DNA from: JALNZF01 sp049793155
GTDB lineage: Bacteria; Nitrospirota; UBA9217
DNA: 14,768 bases
Assembly: GCA_049793155.1 (NCBI GenBank)
Contig: JBARBN010000039.1
Location: 1 to 14,768 of the forward strand
Reading direction: 5' to 3'
The notes beneath the pieces were generated by a model. That model was not told the DNA's origin. It worked only from the letters and a program-made list of their open reading frames with translations, and made no database searches. Made by a program: the position numbers and the translations under genes. Shown here one piece after another: positions 7,529 to 14,412 of the stretch (positions are counted from its first letter, which is position 1; each line of letters opens with the position of its first letter).

Positions 7529-9448
7529 CTATTTTTTGTCCTTGTCGACTTCCTCAAACTCCGCGTCGACGACCTTCTCCTCCGGCTTCTTCCCGTCGCC
7601 GTCCGGAGCTCCGGCGGCACCGCCTGCGCCCGCCTGGTCCTTGCCCATCTTGGAATAGACCTCCTCGGCAAGCTTGTGCGACGCCTTGGCAAGTTCCGCC
7701 ACTGCCTTCTTGATTGCCTCGACATCGGTGCCGTCCTTCACGCTCTTGGCCTGCTCGAGCGCCTTCTGGATGTCCGCCCGCTCCGTCTCGGAGAGCTTTG
7801 CACCATAGTCGGCCACTGACTTTTCAACGGAGTAAATGAGCGTGTCCGCCTCGTTCTTCGCTTCGGCCACCTCTCTTTTTTTCTTATCCTCGGCAGCGTG
7901 GGATTCCGCCTCCTTCACCGCCTTTTCAATCTCGTCCTTGCTCAGTCCGCTCGTTGCCGTGATCTTGATGGACTGTTCCCTGCCCGTGCCGAGGTCCTTG
8001 GCCATTACGTGTACAATACCGTTCGCGTCGATATCGAAGGTAACCTCGACCTGCGGGATGCCGCGCGGCGCAGGCGGGATCCCGACGAGTTCGAAGCGGC
8101 CCATTGTCTTGTTGTCCGACGCCATCTCGCGTTCACCCTGGACCACATGGATGGACACCGCGGTCTGGTTATCCGATGCAGTGGAAAAGACCTGGCTCTT
8201 CTTGGTCGGGATCGTCGTGTTCCGCTCGATAAGTTTGGTTGTCACGTTGCCCAGGGTCTCGATGCCCAGGGACAGCGGCGTCACATCGAGGAGCAGGACG
8301 TCCTTCACCTGACCGGTGAGGACTGCGCCCTGGATGGCCGCGCCGATCGCGACAACCTCGTCCGGATTCACCCCGCGGTGCGGTTCCTTCTTGAAGAACT
8401 CCTTTACCGCGGCGATCACCTTGGGGGTGCGCGTCTGGCCGCCGACCATGACCGCTTCATTGATCTGTTCCACGGTCTTGCCCGCATCGGTTAGCGCCTT
8501 CTTGCACGGTTCAATGCTTCTCTTGATGAGGTCGTCGACGAGCTGCTCGAATTTCGCTCGTGATAACTTTAAGAGAAGATGCTTGGGTCCGGTCGCGTCC
8601 GCCGTGACAAACGGGAGGTTGATCTCCGTTTCCATGACCGTGGACAGCTCGCACTTGGCCTTTTCCGCGGCCTCCTTGAGCCGCTGGAGCGCCATTTTAT
8701 CCTTGCTGAGATCGATTCCCTGGTCCTTTTTGAATTCGTCGGCCAGCCACCTGATGATGCGGTCATCGAAGTCGTCTCCGCCCAGGAACGTGTCGCCGTT
8801 CGTGGACTTCACCTCGAATACCCCCTCGCCCAGTTCGAGGATGGAAATATCGAAGGTGCCGCCGCCCAGGTCATACACCGCGATGGTCTCGTCCTTCTTC
8901 TTGTCGAGACCATAGGCGAGTGAAGCAGCCGTAGGCTCGTTGATGATCCGGAGAACATTCAGCCCTGCGATCAGTCCCGCATCCTTGGTGGCCTGCCGCT
9001 GGCTGTCATTAAAATATGCGGGCACGGTGATGACCGCATCGGTCACTTTTTCGCCCAGATAATCTTCGGCGGTCTGCCTCATCTTCTGCAGGATCATGGC
9101 CGAGACCTCAGCCGGGCTGTAGACCTTGCCGCGGATCTCCACGTGTGCATCGCCGTTGTCCGCCTTCACGATCTTGTAGGGCAGGTGTTTCTTCGCCTCG
9201 CTGACCTCCGTCGTGTCGTATTTTCTGCCGATAAGACGCTTGATCGAAAATATCGTATTATCCGGATTCGTGATCGATTGCCTTTTTGCGATCTGGCCCA
9301 CGAGCCGCTCGCCGCTCTCGGTAATGGCCACGACGGACGGTGTGGTCCGGCTCCCTTCAGAGTTCGGGATCACAACCGGCTCCCCGCCTTCCATGATCGC
9401 AACGCATGAGTTCGTAGTGCCCAGGTCAATTCCTATAACTTTTGCCAT
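7529..9448 (-). CDS. dnaK: chaperone protein DnaK (Hsp70)
   Basis: This is the ATP-driven Hsp70 chaperone of 639 residues. The N-terminal ATPase domain begins IGIDLGTTNSCVAI and carries the second phosphate motif DLGGGTFDISIL; the adenosine-site motif AVMVGGQTRTPKV is also clear. The substrate-binding domain follows, and the C-terminus ends in the acidic EFEEVDKDKK tail. The subdomain IB region around GRKYDTTEVSEAKKHLPY includes the extra segment characteristic of Gram-negative DnaK. The start at ATG 9448 has a textbook SD, AAGGAGGT. It lies downstream of grpE after a 269-bp gap containing repeats, and is expected to be transcribed from the CIRCE-controlled hrcA promoter; no convincing separate promoter was found. 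Confidence 0.99.
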   Translation of the reverse strand: MAKVIGIDLGTTNSCVAIMEGGEPVVIPNSEGSRTTPSVVAITESGERLVGQIAKRQSITNPDNTIFSIKRLIGRKYDTTEVSEAKKHLPYKIVKADNGDAHVEIRGKVYSPAEVSAMILQKMRQTAEDYLGEKVTDAVITVPAYFNDSQRQATKDAGLIAGLNVLRIINEPTAASLAYGLDKKKDETIAVYDLGGGTFDISILELGEGVFEVKSTNGDTFLGGDDFDDRIIRWLADEFKKDQGIDLSKDKMALQRLKEAAEKAKCELSTVMETEINLPFVTADATGPKHLLLKLSRAKFEQLVDDLIKRSIEPCKKALTDAGKTVEQINEAVMVGGQTRTPKVIAAVKEFFKKEPHRGVNPDEVVAIGAAIQGAVLTGQVKDVLLLDVTPLSLGIETLGNVTTKLIERNTTIPTKKSQVFSTASDNQTAVSIHVVQGEREMASDNKTMGRFELVGIPPAPRGIPQVEVTFDIDANGIVHVMAKDLGTGREQSIKITATSGLSKDEIEKAVKEAESHAAEDKKKREVAEAKNEADTLIYSVEKSVADYGAKLSETERADIQKALEQAKSVKDGTDVEAIKKAVAELAKASHKLAEEVYSKMGKDQAGAGGAAGAPDGDGKKPEEKVVDAEFEEVDKDKK

Positions 9449-9487
9449 AATAACCTCCTTGAAGTTTCAATACGTAATGTCAAAATA

Positions 9488-9542
9488 TAACCACAGAACG
9501 CACAGAGGAAATCTTAACCATAGCGCGTATTTACCTCTGTGG
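9488..9542. repeat. AACCACAGAG-type repeat with inverted partner, upstream of dnaK
   Basis: TAACCACAGAACGCACAGAGG (one base beyond 20 is the last G, at 9508) starts at 9488, and the inverse CCTCTGTGG lies at 9534-9542. Together they can form an imperfect stem about 45 nt before the dnaK start codon. It belongs to the same family as the repeats at 7374 and 9597. Confidence 0.55.
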
Positions 9543-9596
9543 CCTCCATCCTCCTCTGCTCCCTTTATTACCAGTTCCCATTGCTTGTTCTTCTTC

Positions 9597-9660
9597 TAAC
9601 CACAGAGTTCTCAGAGTCTTTATTGTCTAAAAGGCTTTTTCTCCGTGGTCTCTGTGGTTA
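9597..9660. repeat. perfect 11-bp inverted repeat of the same family, between grpE and dnaK
   Basis: TAACCACAGAG (9597-9607) and CTCTGTGGTTA (9650-9660) are exact inverse complements, flanking 42 bp. Shorter family words (CAGAG, CTCCGTGG) lie inside the arms. There is no T-run on the minus strand, so it is not a canonical terminator. It may be an mRNA processing or stabilising hairpin, or simply a dispersed element. Confidence 0.65.
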
Positions 9661-9717
9661 ATGGAAGAAACGCTCTTGAGCCAATGCCCGATTTCGCGGT
9701 CACTCATTCATTTCTGC

Positions 9718-10314
9718 CTATGTATGTTTCGCGTGCTTCTCACCATCGGGTTTCTTCGACACACTCACCTTCGCATGGCGAAGCACCTTCTCGTGATACA
9801 AATATCCGTCCTGCATCACCTGCACTACCGTGTTCTCCGGGACGTCCGCAGTAACCACTTGCATCATTGCGTCATGCCGGGCCGGATCAAAAGGCTCTCC
9901 TTCGGCGGCAAACTGTTTGACGCCGAACTTTTCAAGCACATCACGGAACTGCTTGTAAACGATCTCCACGCCCTGTTGCATGCCCTGCGCCGTCTCTCCC
10001 GCCTCGCCCGCATGCTTGAGCGCAAGCCCCAGATGATCGACGACGGTCAGAAGCTCAAGCGCAAACTGCTCATTGGCATATTTGCGGAAATCGGCGATAT
10101 CCCGCTGCATCCGCTTGCGGTAATTCTCGAAATCGGCATAGGTCCGGAGGCATTTATCATTTGCAGTCGCTGCCTCTTTGGTCTTTTGTTCGAGTTCCCG
10201 TAAAAGCTCCTCGATCTTCGAGTCGTTCGCCGCCGGCTGTTTCGCCTGATCTTCGGCATCAGGCGGTATCACCTCTAAGTCCTCTTCGCGTATGTCATCA
10301 AATTCACTCGTCAT
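9718..10314 (-). CDS. grpE: nucleotide exchange factor GrpE
   Basis: GrpE releases ADP from DnaK. The 198-residue protein has an acidic N-terminus, a long coiled-coil region (about residues 30-100) including YADFENYRKRM, and the C-terminal beta-domain signature from FDPARHDAMMQV to DGYLYHEKVLRHAKVSV. The ATG at 10314 overlaps the hrcA stop codon in an ATGA arrangement, so the two genes are translationally coupled; AGAGGGG inside the hrcA end acts as SD. Length is normal. Confidence 0.98.
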   Translation of the reverse strand: MTSEFDDIREEDLEVIPPDAEDQAKQPAANDSKIEELLRELEQKTKEAATANDKCLRTYADFENYRKRMQRDIADFRKYANEQFALELLTVVDHLGLALKHAGEAGETAQGMQQGVEIVYKQFRDVLEKFGVKQFAAEGEPFDPARHDAMMQVVTADVPENTVVQVMQDGYLYHEKVLRHAKVSVSKKPDGEKHAKHT

Positions 10315-11357
10315 CGTTCAATACCCCTCTGAAACCGTTCTGCCAAAAGCTTCGACAACATCTTTGAAGTATAATCGACCACCTGAATGACCTGTTTGTA
10401 CTGCATCCTGGTGGGACCGATCACGCCGAGCGTGCCGACGACGTTCTGACTTGCCCTGTAGGTGCTCACCACCATACTGCAGCCCTGCATCTCGAAAAAG
10501 GTGTTCTCGGACCCGATAAAGACCTTGATGCCCTCTGCCGCAACGCTCCGGTCAAGAAGCCTGAGAAGCTTATATTTGTCCTCGAAGGCCTTGAACAGGG
10601 ACCTCATCTTGTCAACGGTCGCAAACTCGGGGTTCTCGAGCATCTTGGATGCCCCGCCGATATACACCATCTCGTTTTCCCGATCGTGGACCTCCTGGCT
10701 GGCCCTGCAGGTCTCGTCCATCAGTTGGGCAAAGACGAGCTTCTCTTCCCGCATCTTCTCGATCAGTCGCTGTCTGATCTCGGTCAGCGTCCAGCGCTCA
10801 AGCTCATCAACCAGATAGGAGCTGAACTGGTTCAGGTCCTGCTGCCGAATGCTTTCATCAAGGTCTATCAGCTTGTTCTGAACGATCCCCGTGGCAGTCA
10901 CGAAGATGATGAGCACCCGGCTTCCGTGCAATCGTACAAACTCGATATGCTTATACTTTGCCTCCGGCTCGGACGGTGCAACCACCACCCCGGCACATTG
11001 TGAGAGCGACGCAAGGAAACGGCTCGCCTCCTCCATGAGCTCGTGGAGATCATCGCCATGCAGCGGCGGCGCCTGCCGGAGTTGATCGCCGAAGTCGTCT
11101 GCGTCCTTCTCGATACTGATCAGACTGTCGATATAATACCGGTATCCGAGGTCCGTGGGGATCCGGCCGGCAGAGGTGTGCGGATGGGTCAGATACCCCA
11201 ATTCCTCAAGCTCTGCCATGATATTCCTGAGCGTAGCTGAACTTACGCCAAAATCATACTTCTTGACCAGCACTGTTGAACCGATCGGCGCACCGCTCGC
11301 AATATAACTATCAATAACAGCTTGCAAAACCCTCTTATTTCTTTCAAGAAACTCCAT
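10311..11357 (-). CDS. hrcA: heat-inducible transcription repressor HrcA
   Basis: HrcA binds CIRCE operators and represses class I heat-shock genes; in characterised species its activity depends on GroEL, so stress that occupies GroEL lifts repression. The 348-residue product has the N-terminal winged helix with GVSSATLRNIMAELEELGYL (about residues 37-56) and the conserved TSAGRIPTDLGYRYYID (61-77). The GAF-like and C-terminal dimerisation regions follow. The ATG at 11357 has AAGGTAG about 7 nt upstream. As first gene of hrcA-grpE-dnaK(-dnaJ) it is autoregulated by the CIRCE 40 bp upstream, and by inference it also controls hsp20. Confidence 0.98.
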   Translation of the reverse strand: MEFLERNKRVLQAVIDSYIASGAPIGSTVLVKKYDFGVSSATLRNIMAELEELGYLTHPHTSAGRIPTDLGYRYYIDSLISIEKDADDFGDQLRQAPPLHGDDLHELMEEASRFLASLSQCAGVVVAPSEPEAKYKHIEFVRLHGSRVLIIFVTATGIVQNKLIDLDESIRQQDLNQFSSYLVDELERWTLTEIRQRLIEKMREEKLVFAQLMDETCRASQEVHDRENEMVYIGGASKMLENPEFATVDKMRSLFKAFEDKYKLLRLLDRSVAAEGIKVFIGSENTFFEMQGCSMVVSTYRASQNVVGTLGVIGPTRMQYKQVIQVVDYTSKMLSKLLAERFQRGIER

Positions 11358-11396
11358 ACAGCATCTACCTTTTTATAATATCGATCCAAAAGACCA

Positions 11397-11423
11397 TTAG
11401 CACTCGCCATAATAGAGTGCTAA
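11397..11423. promoter_or_regulatory. CIRCE operator of the hrcA operon
   Basis: TTAGCACTC (11397-11405), a 9-bp spacer and GAGTGCTAA (11415-11423): a perfect match to the CIRCE consensus TTAGCACTC-N9-GAGTGCTAA. It begins one base past the -10 box and covers the predicted transcription start, so bound HrcA would block initiation. Confidence 0.97.
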
Positions 11424-11424
11424 C

Positions 11425-11453
11425 AATTTAACATATGGCCTGTTTTGTGTCAA
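11425..11453 (-). promoter_or_regulatory. hrcA-grpE-dnaK promoter (sigma70 type)
   Basis: On the minus strand there is -35 TTGACA (11453-11448), a 17-bp spacer and -10 TAAATT (11430-11425). The start is predicted near 11418, inside the CIRCE. A vegetative promoter plus CIRCE is the expected design for HrcA control; no sigma32-like promoter was seen. Confidence 0.88.
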
Positions 11454-11510
11454 GCGGTTATTTTTTCCTTCATTTTATGATCGTTTTATAAGCGCACCCC
11501 CCAACGCGTT

Positions 11511-11539
11511 AAAAAAATCCCGCATGATGCGCGGGATTT
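11511..11539 (-). terminator. Rho-independent terminator of hsp20
   Basis: On the minus strand AAATCCCGC (11539-11531) pairs with GCGGGATTT (11523-11515) around a 7-nt loop, and a run of seven T residues (11517-11511) overlaps the stem base. It is placed 52 bp after the hsp20 stop codon and before the hrcA promoter, making hsp20 a separate unit. Confidence 0.9.
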
Positions 11540-11590
11540 AATGGCCCTTTTTATGAAACGGGCAGGTAAAACAGACTGTACGAACGCTGC

Positions 11591-12100
11591 CTATGCAGCT
11601 TTCTTTGCCTCAGTCTCTATGACCTTTTTCTCTTCCTTCGGGGCTTCGATCTCGATCTTCCGTGCCGTGGTGATTACCGGGGCAGGCACCGTGATCTCGA
11701 GAATGCCATTCGTGAATTTCGCCTTCAACTCATCGGTTTTCACGCCCTCGGGCAGAACGAAACGCCGCTCGAATGAACCGTACACGATCTCCCGGTATGC
11801 ATAGTTCTCTTCCTTTGTATCTTTTTCTGACTTCCGCTCACCCTTGATGACAAGCTCTCTCTCCGTGATGCTGACATCAAGGTCTTTCGGATCAACACCG
11901 GGAAGCTCAGCCTTAACTACCAATTTCCCATCCTTCGTGTAACTCTCGATCGAAGGCATCCAGAGTGTTGTACGTTCGCCAGGCACCTCTCCGAGAAATC
12001 GATCAAAGAGCCTGTCCATGTCAAACCGCATTGAACGCAAATCTGAAAATGGATCCCACTGTTTCATCCGGAAAGGATCCCATCTGATCAGGCTTTTCAT
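11591..12100 (-). CDS. small heat shock protein, Hsp20/alpha-crystallin family
   Basis: ATP-independent holdase that binds unfolding proteins and passes them to DnaK/DnaJ/GrpE. The 169-residue protein has an N-terminal arm rich in WDPF motifs (WDPFRM, WDPFSDL), then the alpha-crystallin domain from about residue 48 to 142 (MPSIESYTKDGKLVV, ELPGVDPKDLDVSI, and the C-terminal consensus FTNGILEITVP at 129-139). An IEI motif at 149-151 is the I-x-I oligomerisation motif. A charged Lys/Glu tail ends it. The ATG at 12100 has an AAGGAGG SD. It has its own promoter with a CIRCE and its own terminator, upstream of the hrcA operon on the same strand. Confidence 0.96.
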   Translation of the reverse strand: MKSLIRWDPFRMKQWDPFSDLRSMRFDMDRLFDRFLGEVPGERTTLWMPSIESYTKDGKLVVKAELPGVDPKDLDVSITERELVIKGERKSEKDTKEENYAYREIVYGSFERRFVLPEGVKTDELKAKFTNGILEITVPAPVITTARKIEIEAPKEEKKVIETEAKKAA

Positions 12101-12302
12101 AGAAATCCCTCCTTTCTTGAGAAGTAACGGTCTTCATGATGGGTATTGGCCGGGCTTATTTTAAGCCGTGACCAAGGGCTGGTGAAGCCCTGACTACCCC
12201 GCAACAATTGCTGTGAAAACCGTTAAACAAAATCCAACGCTGCACCTGCTCAAATTTTCAAGCACCCGCTGTCACCTCCACGAATTGTATTTTCTTCTTG
12301 AT
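12101..12302 (-). other. ~200-nt 5' leader of the hsp20 mRNA
   Basis: This is the stretch from the predicted start (~12302) to the hsp20 ATG. It is unusually long for a gene of this kind. It contains a possible 23-codon upstream ORF (12194-12265) and two short hairpins: AGGGCT/AGCCCT at 12175-12191 and GGCTTA/TAAGCC at 12153-12167. I looked for ROSE-like or fourU pairing of the SD and did not see a convincing one. Confidence 0.6.
12194..12265 (-). CDS. possible 23-codon upstream ORF in the hsp20 leader
   Basis: GTG (12265) to TAG (12194), with GGAGGTGA centred about 10 nt upstream, which is a good SD. The peptide begins MLENLSRCSVGF if GTG is read as Met, and the second half is hydrophobic. 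It ends three bases before the first leader hairpin, so ribosome position could affect folding. It could be coincidental; there is no comparative support. Confidence 0.3.
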   Translation of the reverse strand: MLENLSRCSVGFCLTVFTAIVAG

Positions 12303-12308
12303 GATTAA

Positions 12309-12337
12309 TATATACCACCTCTTTAGCACTCTGTCAA
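12309..12337 (-). promoter_or_regulatory. hsp20 promoter (sigma70 type) with its -35 box inside the CIRCE
   Basis: On the minus strand there is -35 TTGACA (12337-12332), a 17-bp spacer and -10 TATATA (12314-12309). The -35 hexamer lies wholly in the 9-bp spacer of the CIRCE at 12323-12349. HrcA bound there would mask the -35 box directly. Confidence 0.8.
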
Positions 12338-12349
12338 GCAGAGTGCTAA
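12323..12349. promoter_or_regulatory. CIRCE operator of hsp20
   Basis: TTAGCACTC (12323-12331), a 9-bp spacer TGTCAAGCA and GAGTGCTAA (12341-12349): a second perfect CIRCE. It indicates that hsp20 belongs to the HrcA regulon together with the hrcA operon. Confidence 0.97.
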
Positions 12350-12515
12350 AGCTGGCAATGCGTTGTTTTTAAAATGTTTTTTAAATATTTATTATTTCAG
12401 AGGCCATAGCAACAAAGGTAGTACAAGCTGGTAAGAAACGCCCCAACATCATGCTTTACATGCACATAAAGCTCCGGCACGATGCGCTGTACTATTTTAT
12501 TCAGGAGGAGAGAAT

Positions 12516-12662
12516 ATGGAAAAGAGGGGGTTTATTGCAAGATGTCGCCTAATGACTTTCGTAAGACCCTCTATAAGCCAGCTGCCCGTATTTCCTCGGG
12601 TGTGCGCTCCCAGTAAGGTCTTTCGAAATAAAAGCGGGCCTTCTGCTCGTTGGCATAGGTAA
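12516..12662 (+). CDS. small ORF with a strong SD, possibly a truncated gene start
   Basis: ATG (12516) to TAA (12660-12662), 48 codons, beginning MEKRGFIARCRLMTF. AGGAGG ends 7 nt before the ATG, which is optimal. Codons after about the 18th run antisense to the fragment at 12571-12834, so the later part looks like chance read-through. It may be the 5' end of a gene broken by a rearrangement, or a real small protein. No similarity recognised. The intergenic stretch 12350-12515 otherwise shows nothing recognisable. Confidence 0.3.
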   Translation: MEKRGFIARCRLMTFVRPSISQLPVFPRVCAPSKVFRNKSGPSARWHR

Positions 12663-12834
12663 ATTTGAGTTTGAAGTAGCTGTAGACGGCTTCATGCAGG
12701 GCAGGATCATGCACCACAAATGCCTTTCGCGTTTCATACTGCTCCAGAAGCTTCCGGTATGCGTCGATTGGCTCCCACCCCGCCTGCTGAAAAATGATCC
12801 GGCCGCCGAACTCCCGGAACAGCGACTGGTTCAC
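12571..12834 (-). pseudogene. out-of-frame C-terminal fragment of an unrecognised protein
   Basis: The minus-strand frame from about 12834 to the TAG at 12571 reads as real protein of about 87 residues, with segments such as FREFGGRIIFQQAGWEPIDA and ARFYFERPYWERTPEEIRAA, rich in aromatic and charged residues. It has no good start or SD of its own and joins directly, in another frame, to the end of the AIPR-like sequence upstream. I do not recognise the family. It is best explained as the 3' end of a different gene joined by a deletion, or as the continuation of the upstream gene after a frameshift. Confidence 0.45.
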
Positions 12835-13309
12835 CTTCAAAAATTTGAGTAAATTTGCTAAGGTCAAAGTGCTCGAGCTTAAGTTCAGCACGCGACCCGA
12901 CAGTCTCCAGCCATTTGACAACTATCACCTCGTTGCTCCTCATTAGTTCGAGTAACTCTTCATTCTCAGGGGACAATGAAACTACGATAAGTCTGATCTG
13001 TTGAGCATCAATAGTTGTCTTGACCTCGGCCTGCAGCCCTCTTTGCAAATCAGTGAATGCCTTTTTGACCTCAGCGGGATTTCCAGAGTATTTAAACTGA
13101 TATATCGTCAGTGTTCCTTCAGCCTCGTTAAAGTCGACTGCATCGCGACCAGCGTCCCACGCACCGTCCATCAGAGCATCATCTGCTGCCTCGGCGCTCA
13201 TCTCCTCTATTTCTTCAAGAAACCAAAGACCGAAAGCACGATAATCCTTAATGTCGTGGTCTTGGGCGACATCATTAACTCTGCGTTGAATTGTCTCGCG
13301 TACGCTCAA
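12734..13309 (-). pseudogene. AIPR-type abortive-infection protein, N-terminal nuclease domain only
   Basis: The 191-codon frame starts at TTG 13309 with an excellent SD (AGGAGG, 5 nt away). Residues 1 to about 157 look like the N-terminus of AIPR-family proteins (named after abortive phage resistance): a helical lead, then DGAWDAGRDAVDF (48-60) and TIYQFKYSGN (68-77), a D...QxK restriction-endonuclease-like core. AELKLEHFDLSKFTQIFE (141-158) follows. Known AIPR proteins are usually several times longer (about 500-600 residues). After residue ~158 this frame turns into low-quality sequence rich in Gly/Pro/Arg, while the good coding signal continues in another frame (12834-12571). I infer a decayed defence gene; a programmed frameshift or sequencing error is less likely. 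Confidence 0.6.
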
Positions 13310-13370
13310 TCTGACCTCCTTTTCTGTGGACGACAGAACCTCTTAAAGGCCCAATAGAAGAGCAATTGGG

Positions 13371-13475
13371 TCAAATCTTCAATGCTGACAAAAGACCCGC
13401 CAGGCTCAGGTCTTGCGGCTTGACATTCTCCGCTTTCCACTCGTTCGATACACTGCCTGGAGTGACACTCCCCAT
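13371..13475 (-). CDS. small ORF(s) immediately upstream of the AIPR-like gene
   Basis: ATG (13475) to TGA (13371), 34 codons, starting MGSVTPGSVSNEWKAENV and ending LAGLLSALKI, with AGGA about 5 nt before the ATG. A second, overlapping frame runs on to TGA at 13306 and ends FYWAFKRFCRPQKRRSD; its stop overlaps the TTG start at 13309. One small gene carrying a frameshift, ending in translational coupling to the AIPR-like gene, would explain both frames. No family recognised. Confidence 0.3.
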   Translation of the reverse strand: MGSVTPGSVSNEWKAENVKPQDLSLAGLLSALKI

Positions 13476-13535
13476 TACCTTCCTGATATAACCTACCACC
13501 GTGTGATGCTATCCGCAATCTTCGTTATCTTCGGA

Positions 13536-14105
13536 TCATGGGCATGGTGGCCCGGATCGCGGCTTCAGGATGTACTGCAGGACCTCATGCAGGTCATGAA
13601 ACAACCCGACGCCATTCCCCGCAGAGGACCGGTTCCACGGGAACAGGAGCCCTGCGCCGATCGCGCAGCTCGCCACCGCTTTTTCGAGCGTCTGCGGCGA
13701 GTCATCGACCACGACAGCGGCCTGCTTGAAGAGTACGGTTTTGTCGAACGAGAGATGCAGCTCATCACAGGGCAGCTTGTGTCGCGCGAGCCATCGTTCC
13801 GTCGGCTTTCGTGTCTTTTCAAGCCGATGACTGGCGATAATGACATGATACCCGTGCTCTTTCAGCGACATGAGGAAGTCCCTCGATTCGGGATACGGCT
13901 GGCAGCGATCGCTGTCCTGGTCCTGATGGATCGCATTGATCGCGGCCATGAACTCTTTTTCCGAGCAGTACTGCTGCCAGAAGTCAAAGGTCGTCCACTC
14001 CTCGACCGGCGGGATCGCGCTGTTGATTTTTTTCAGCTCCAGGTAAAAGACATCACAGAACTGCCAGAGCGTGTTGTCTATGTCTATGACGGCATTCTTG
14101 GTCAT
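13536..14105 (-). CDS. HAD-superfamily phosphatase (5'-nucleotidase-like)
   Basis: This 189-residue cytosolic protein shows all four HAD motifs: motif I DIDNTLWQF (nucleophile Asp8, acid/base Asp10), motif II VIIASHR (Ser92), motif III FDKTVLF (Lys122) and motif IV VVVDDSPQTL (Asp134, Asp135, Mg2+ binding). The helical cap between motifs I and II (about 17-75) is of C1 type and resembles the small deoxynucleotidase/NT5C-like group, so a nucleotide or other phosphate monoester is a likely substrate; this is not proven. ATG 14105 starts just before motif I as usual; only a weak AAGAGA lies upstream. It is complete, despite the decayed surroundings. A cluster of repeats fills its upstream region. 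Confidence 0.8.
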   Translation of the reverse strand: MTKNAVIDIDNTLWQFCDVFYLELKKINSAIPPVEEWTTFDFWQQYCSEKEFMAAINAIHQDQDSDRCQPYPESRDFLMSLKEHGYHVIIASHRLEKTRKPTERWLARHKLPCDELHLSFDKTVLFKQAAVVVDDSPQTLEKAVASCAIGAGLLFPWNRSSAGNGVGLFHDLHEVLQYILKPRSGPPCP

Positions 14106-14134
14106 GGCGCTAAATCTCTTGGAACTTTCTCTAT

Positions 14135-14161
14135 CCGCAGATGTCGCAGATTCCGCAGAAA
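14135..14161. repeat. three tandem 9-bp units (CCGCAGATG type)
   Basis: CCGCAGATG, TCGCAGATT and CCGCAGAAA follow one another without gaps, each with the core CGCAGA. They lie 30-56 nt upstream of the HAD phosphatase ATG. Sequences like this occur as dispersed intergenic repeats in some environmental bacterial genomes (from memory). Confidence 0.6.
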
Positions 14162-14186
14162 AACCGAATAAAGGAACCTACTTCAT

Positions 14187-14332
14187 TTAACCACGGATGC
14201 ACACTGATAAACACAGATAATAAAGCTTTGAAAATGAACTGGTATTGAGAGGCTAAAATGAACATCAACGAAATAATGTGCATTTCACTTCCAGTTTCAT
14301 ATCAGTGACCATCCGTGTATATCCGTGGTAAT
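14187..14332. repeat. 146-bp palindromic intergenic element (ACCACGGAT family)
   Basis: The left arm (14187-14218) begins TTAACCACGGATGCACACTG and the right arm (14301-14332) is its imperfect inverse, ending ATCCGTGGTAAT. Inside, ATGAACTGG (14234-14242) faces CCAGTTTCAT (14291-14300). The element could fold into one long imperfect hairpin. It contains no gene. It resembles the ACCACGGATG repeats seen dispersed in many environmental genomes, and fills the gap between the HAD gene and the broken gene at 14413. Confidence 0.6.
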
Positions 14333-14412
14333 AATGGCCTTATGGAGAACTCTTAGGTTCAGGTCTTTAATGTTTTATATTCTGCCTTCTTAATTCTTCC
14401 ATCCTACTTGTT

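Noticed and set aside
7898..8915. Two ~199-codon plus-strand ORFs opposite dnaK
   Set aside because: Antisense shadows of the highly conserved dnaK frame.
9449..9500. Possible separate dnaK promoter (TATATT near the start)
   Set aside because: No acceptable -35 at 16-18 bp spacing was found, so it was not annotated.
11397..12349. Two identical-arm palindromes considered as a CRISPR or integration repeat
   Set aside because: Both are exact CIRCE operators placed at sigma70 promoters; there is no spacer array.
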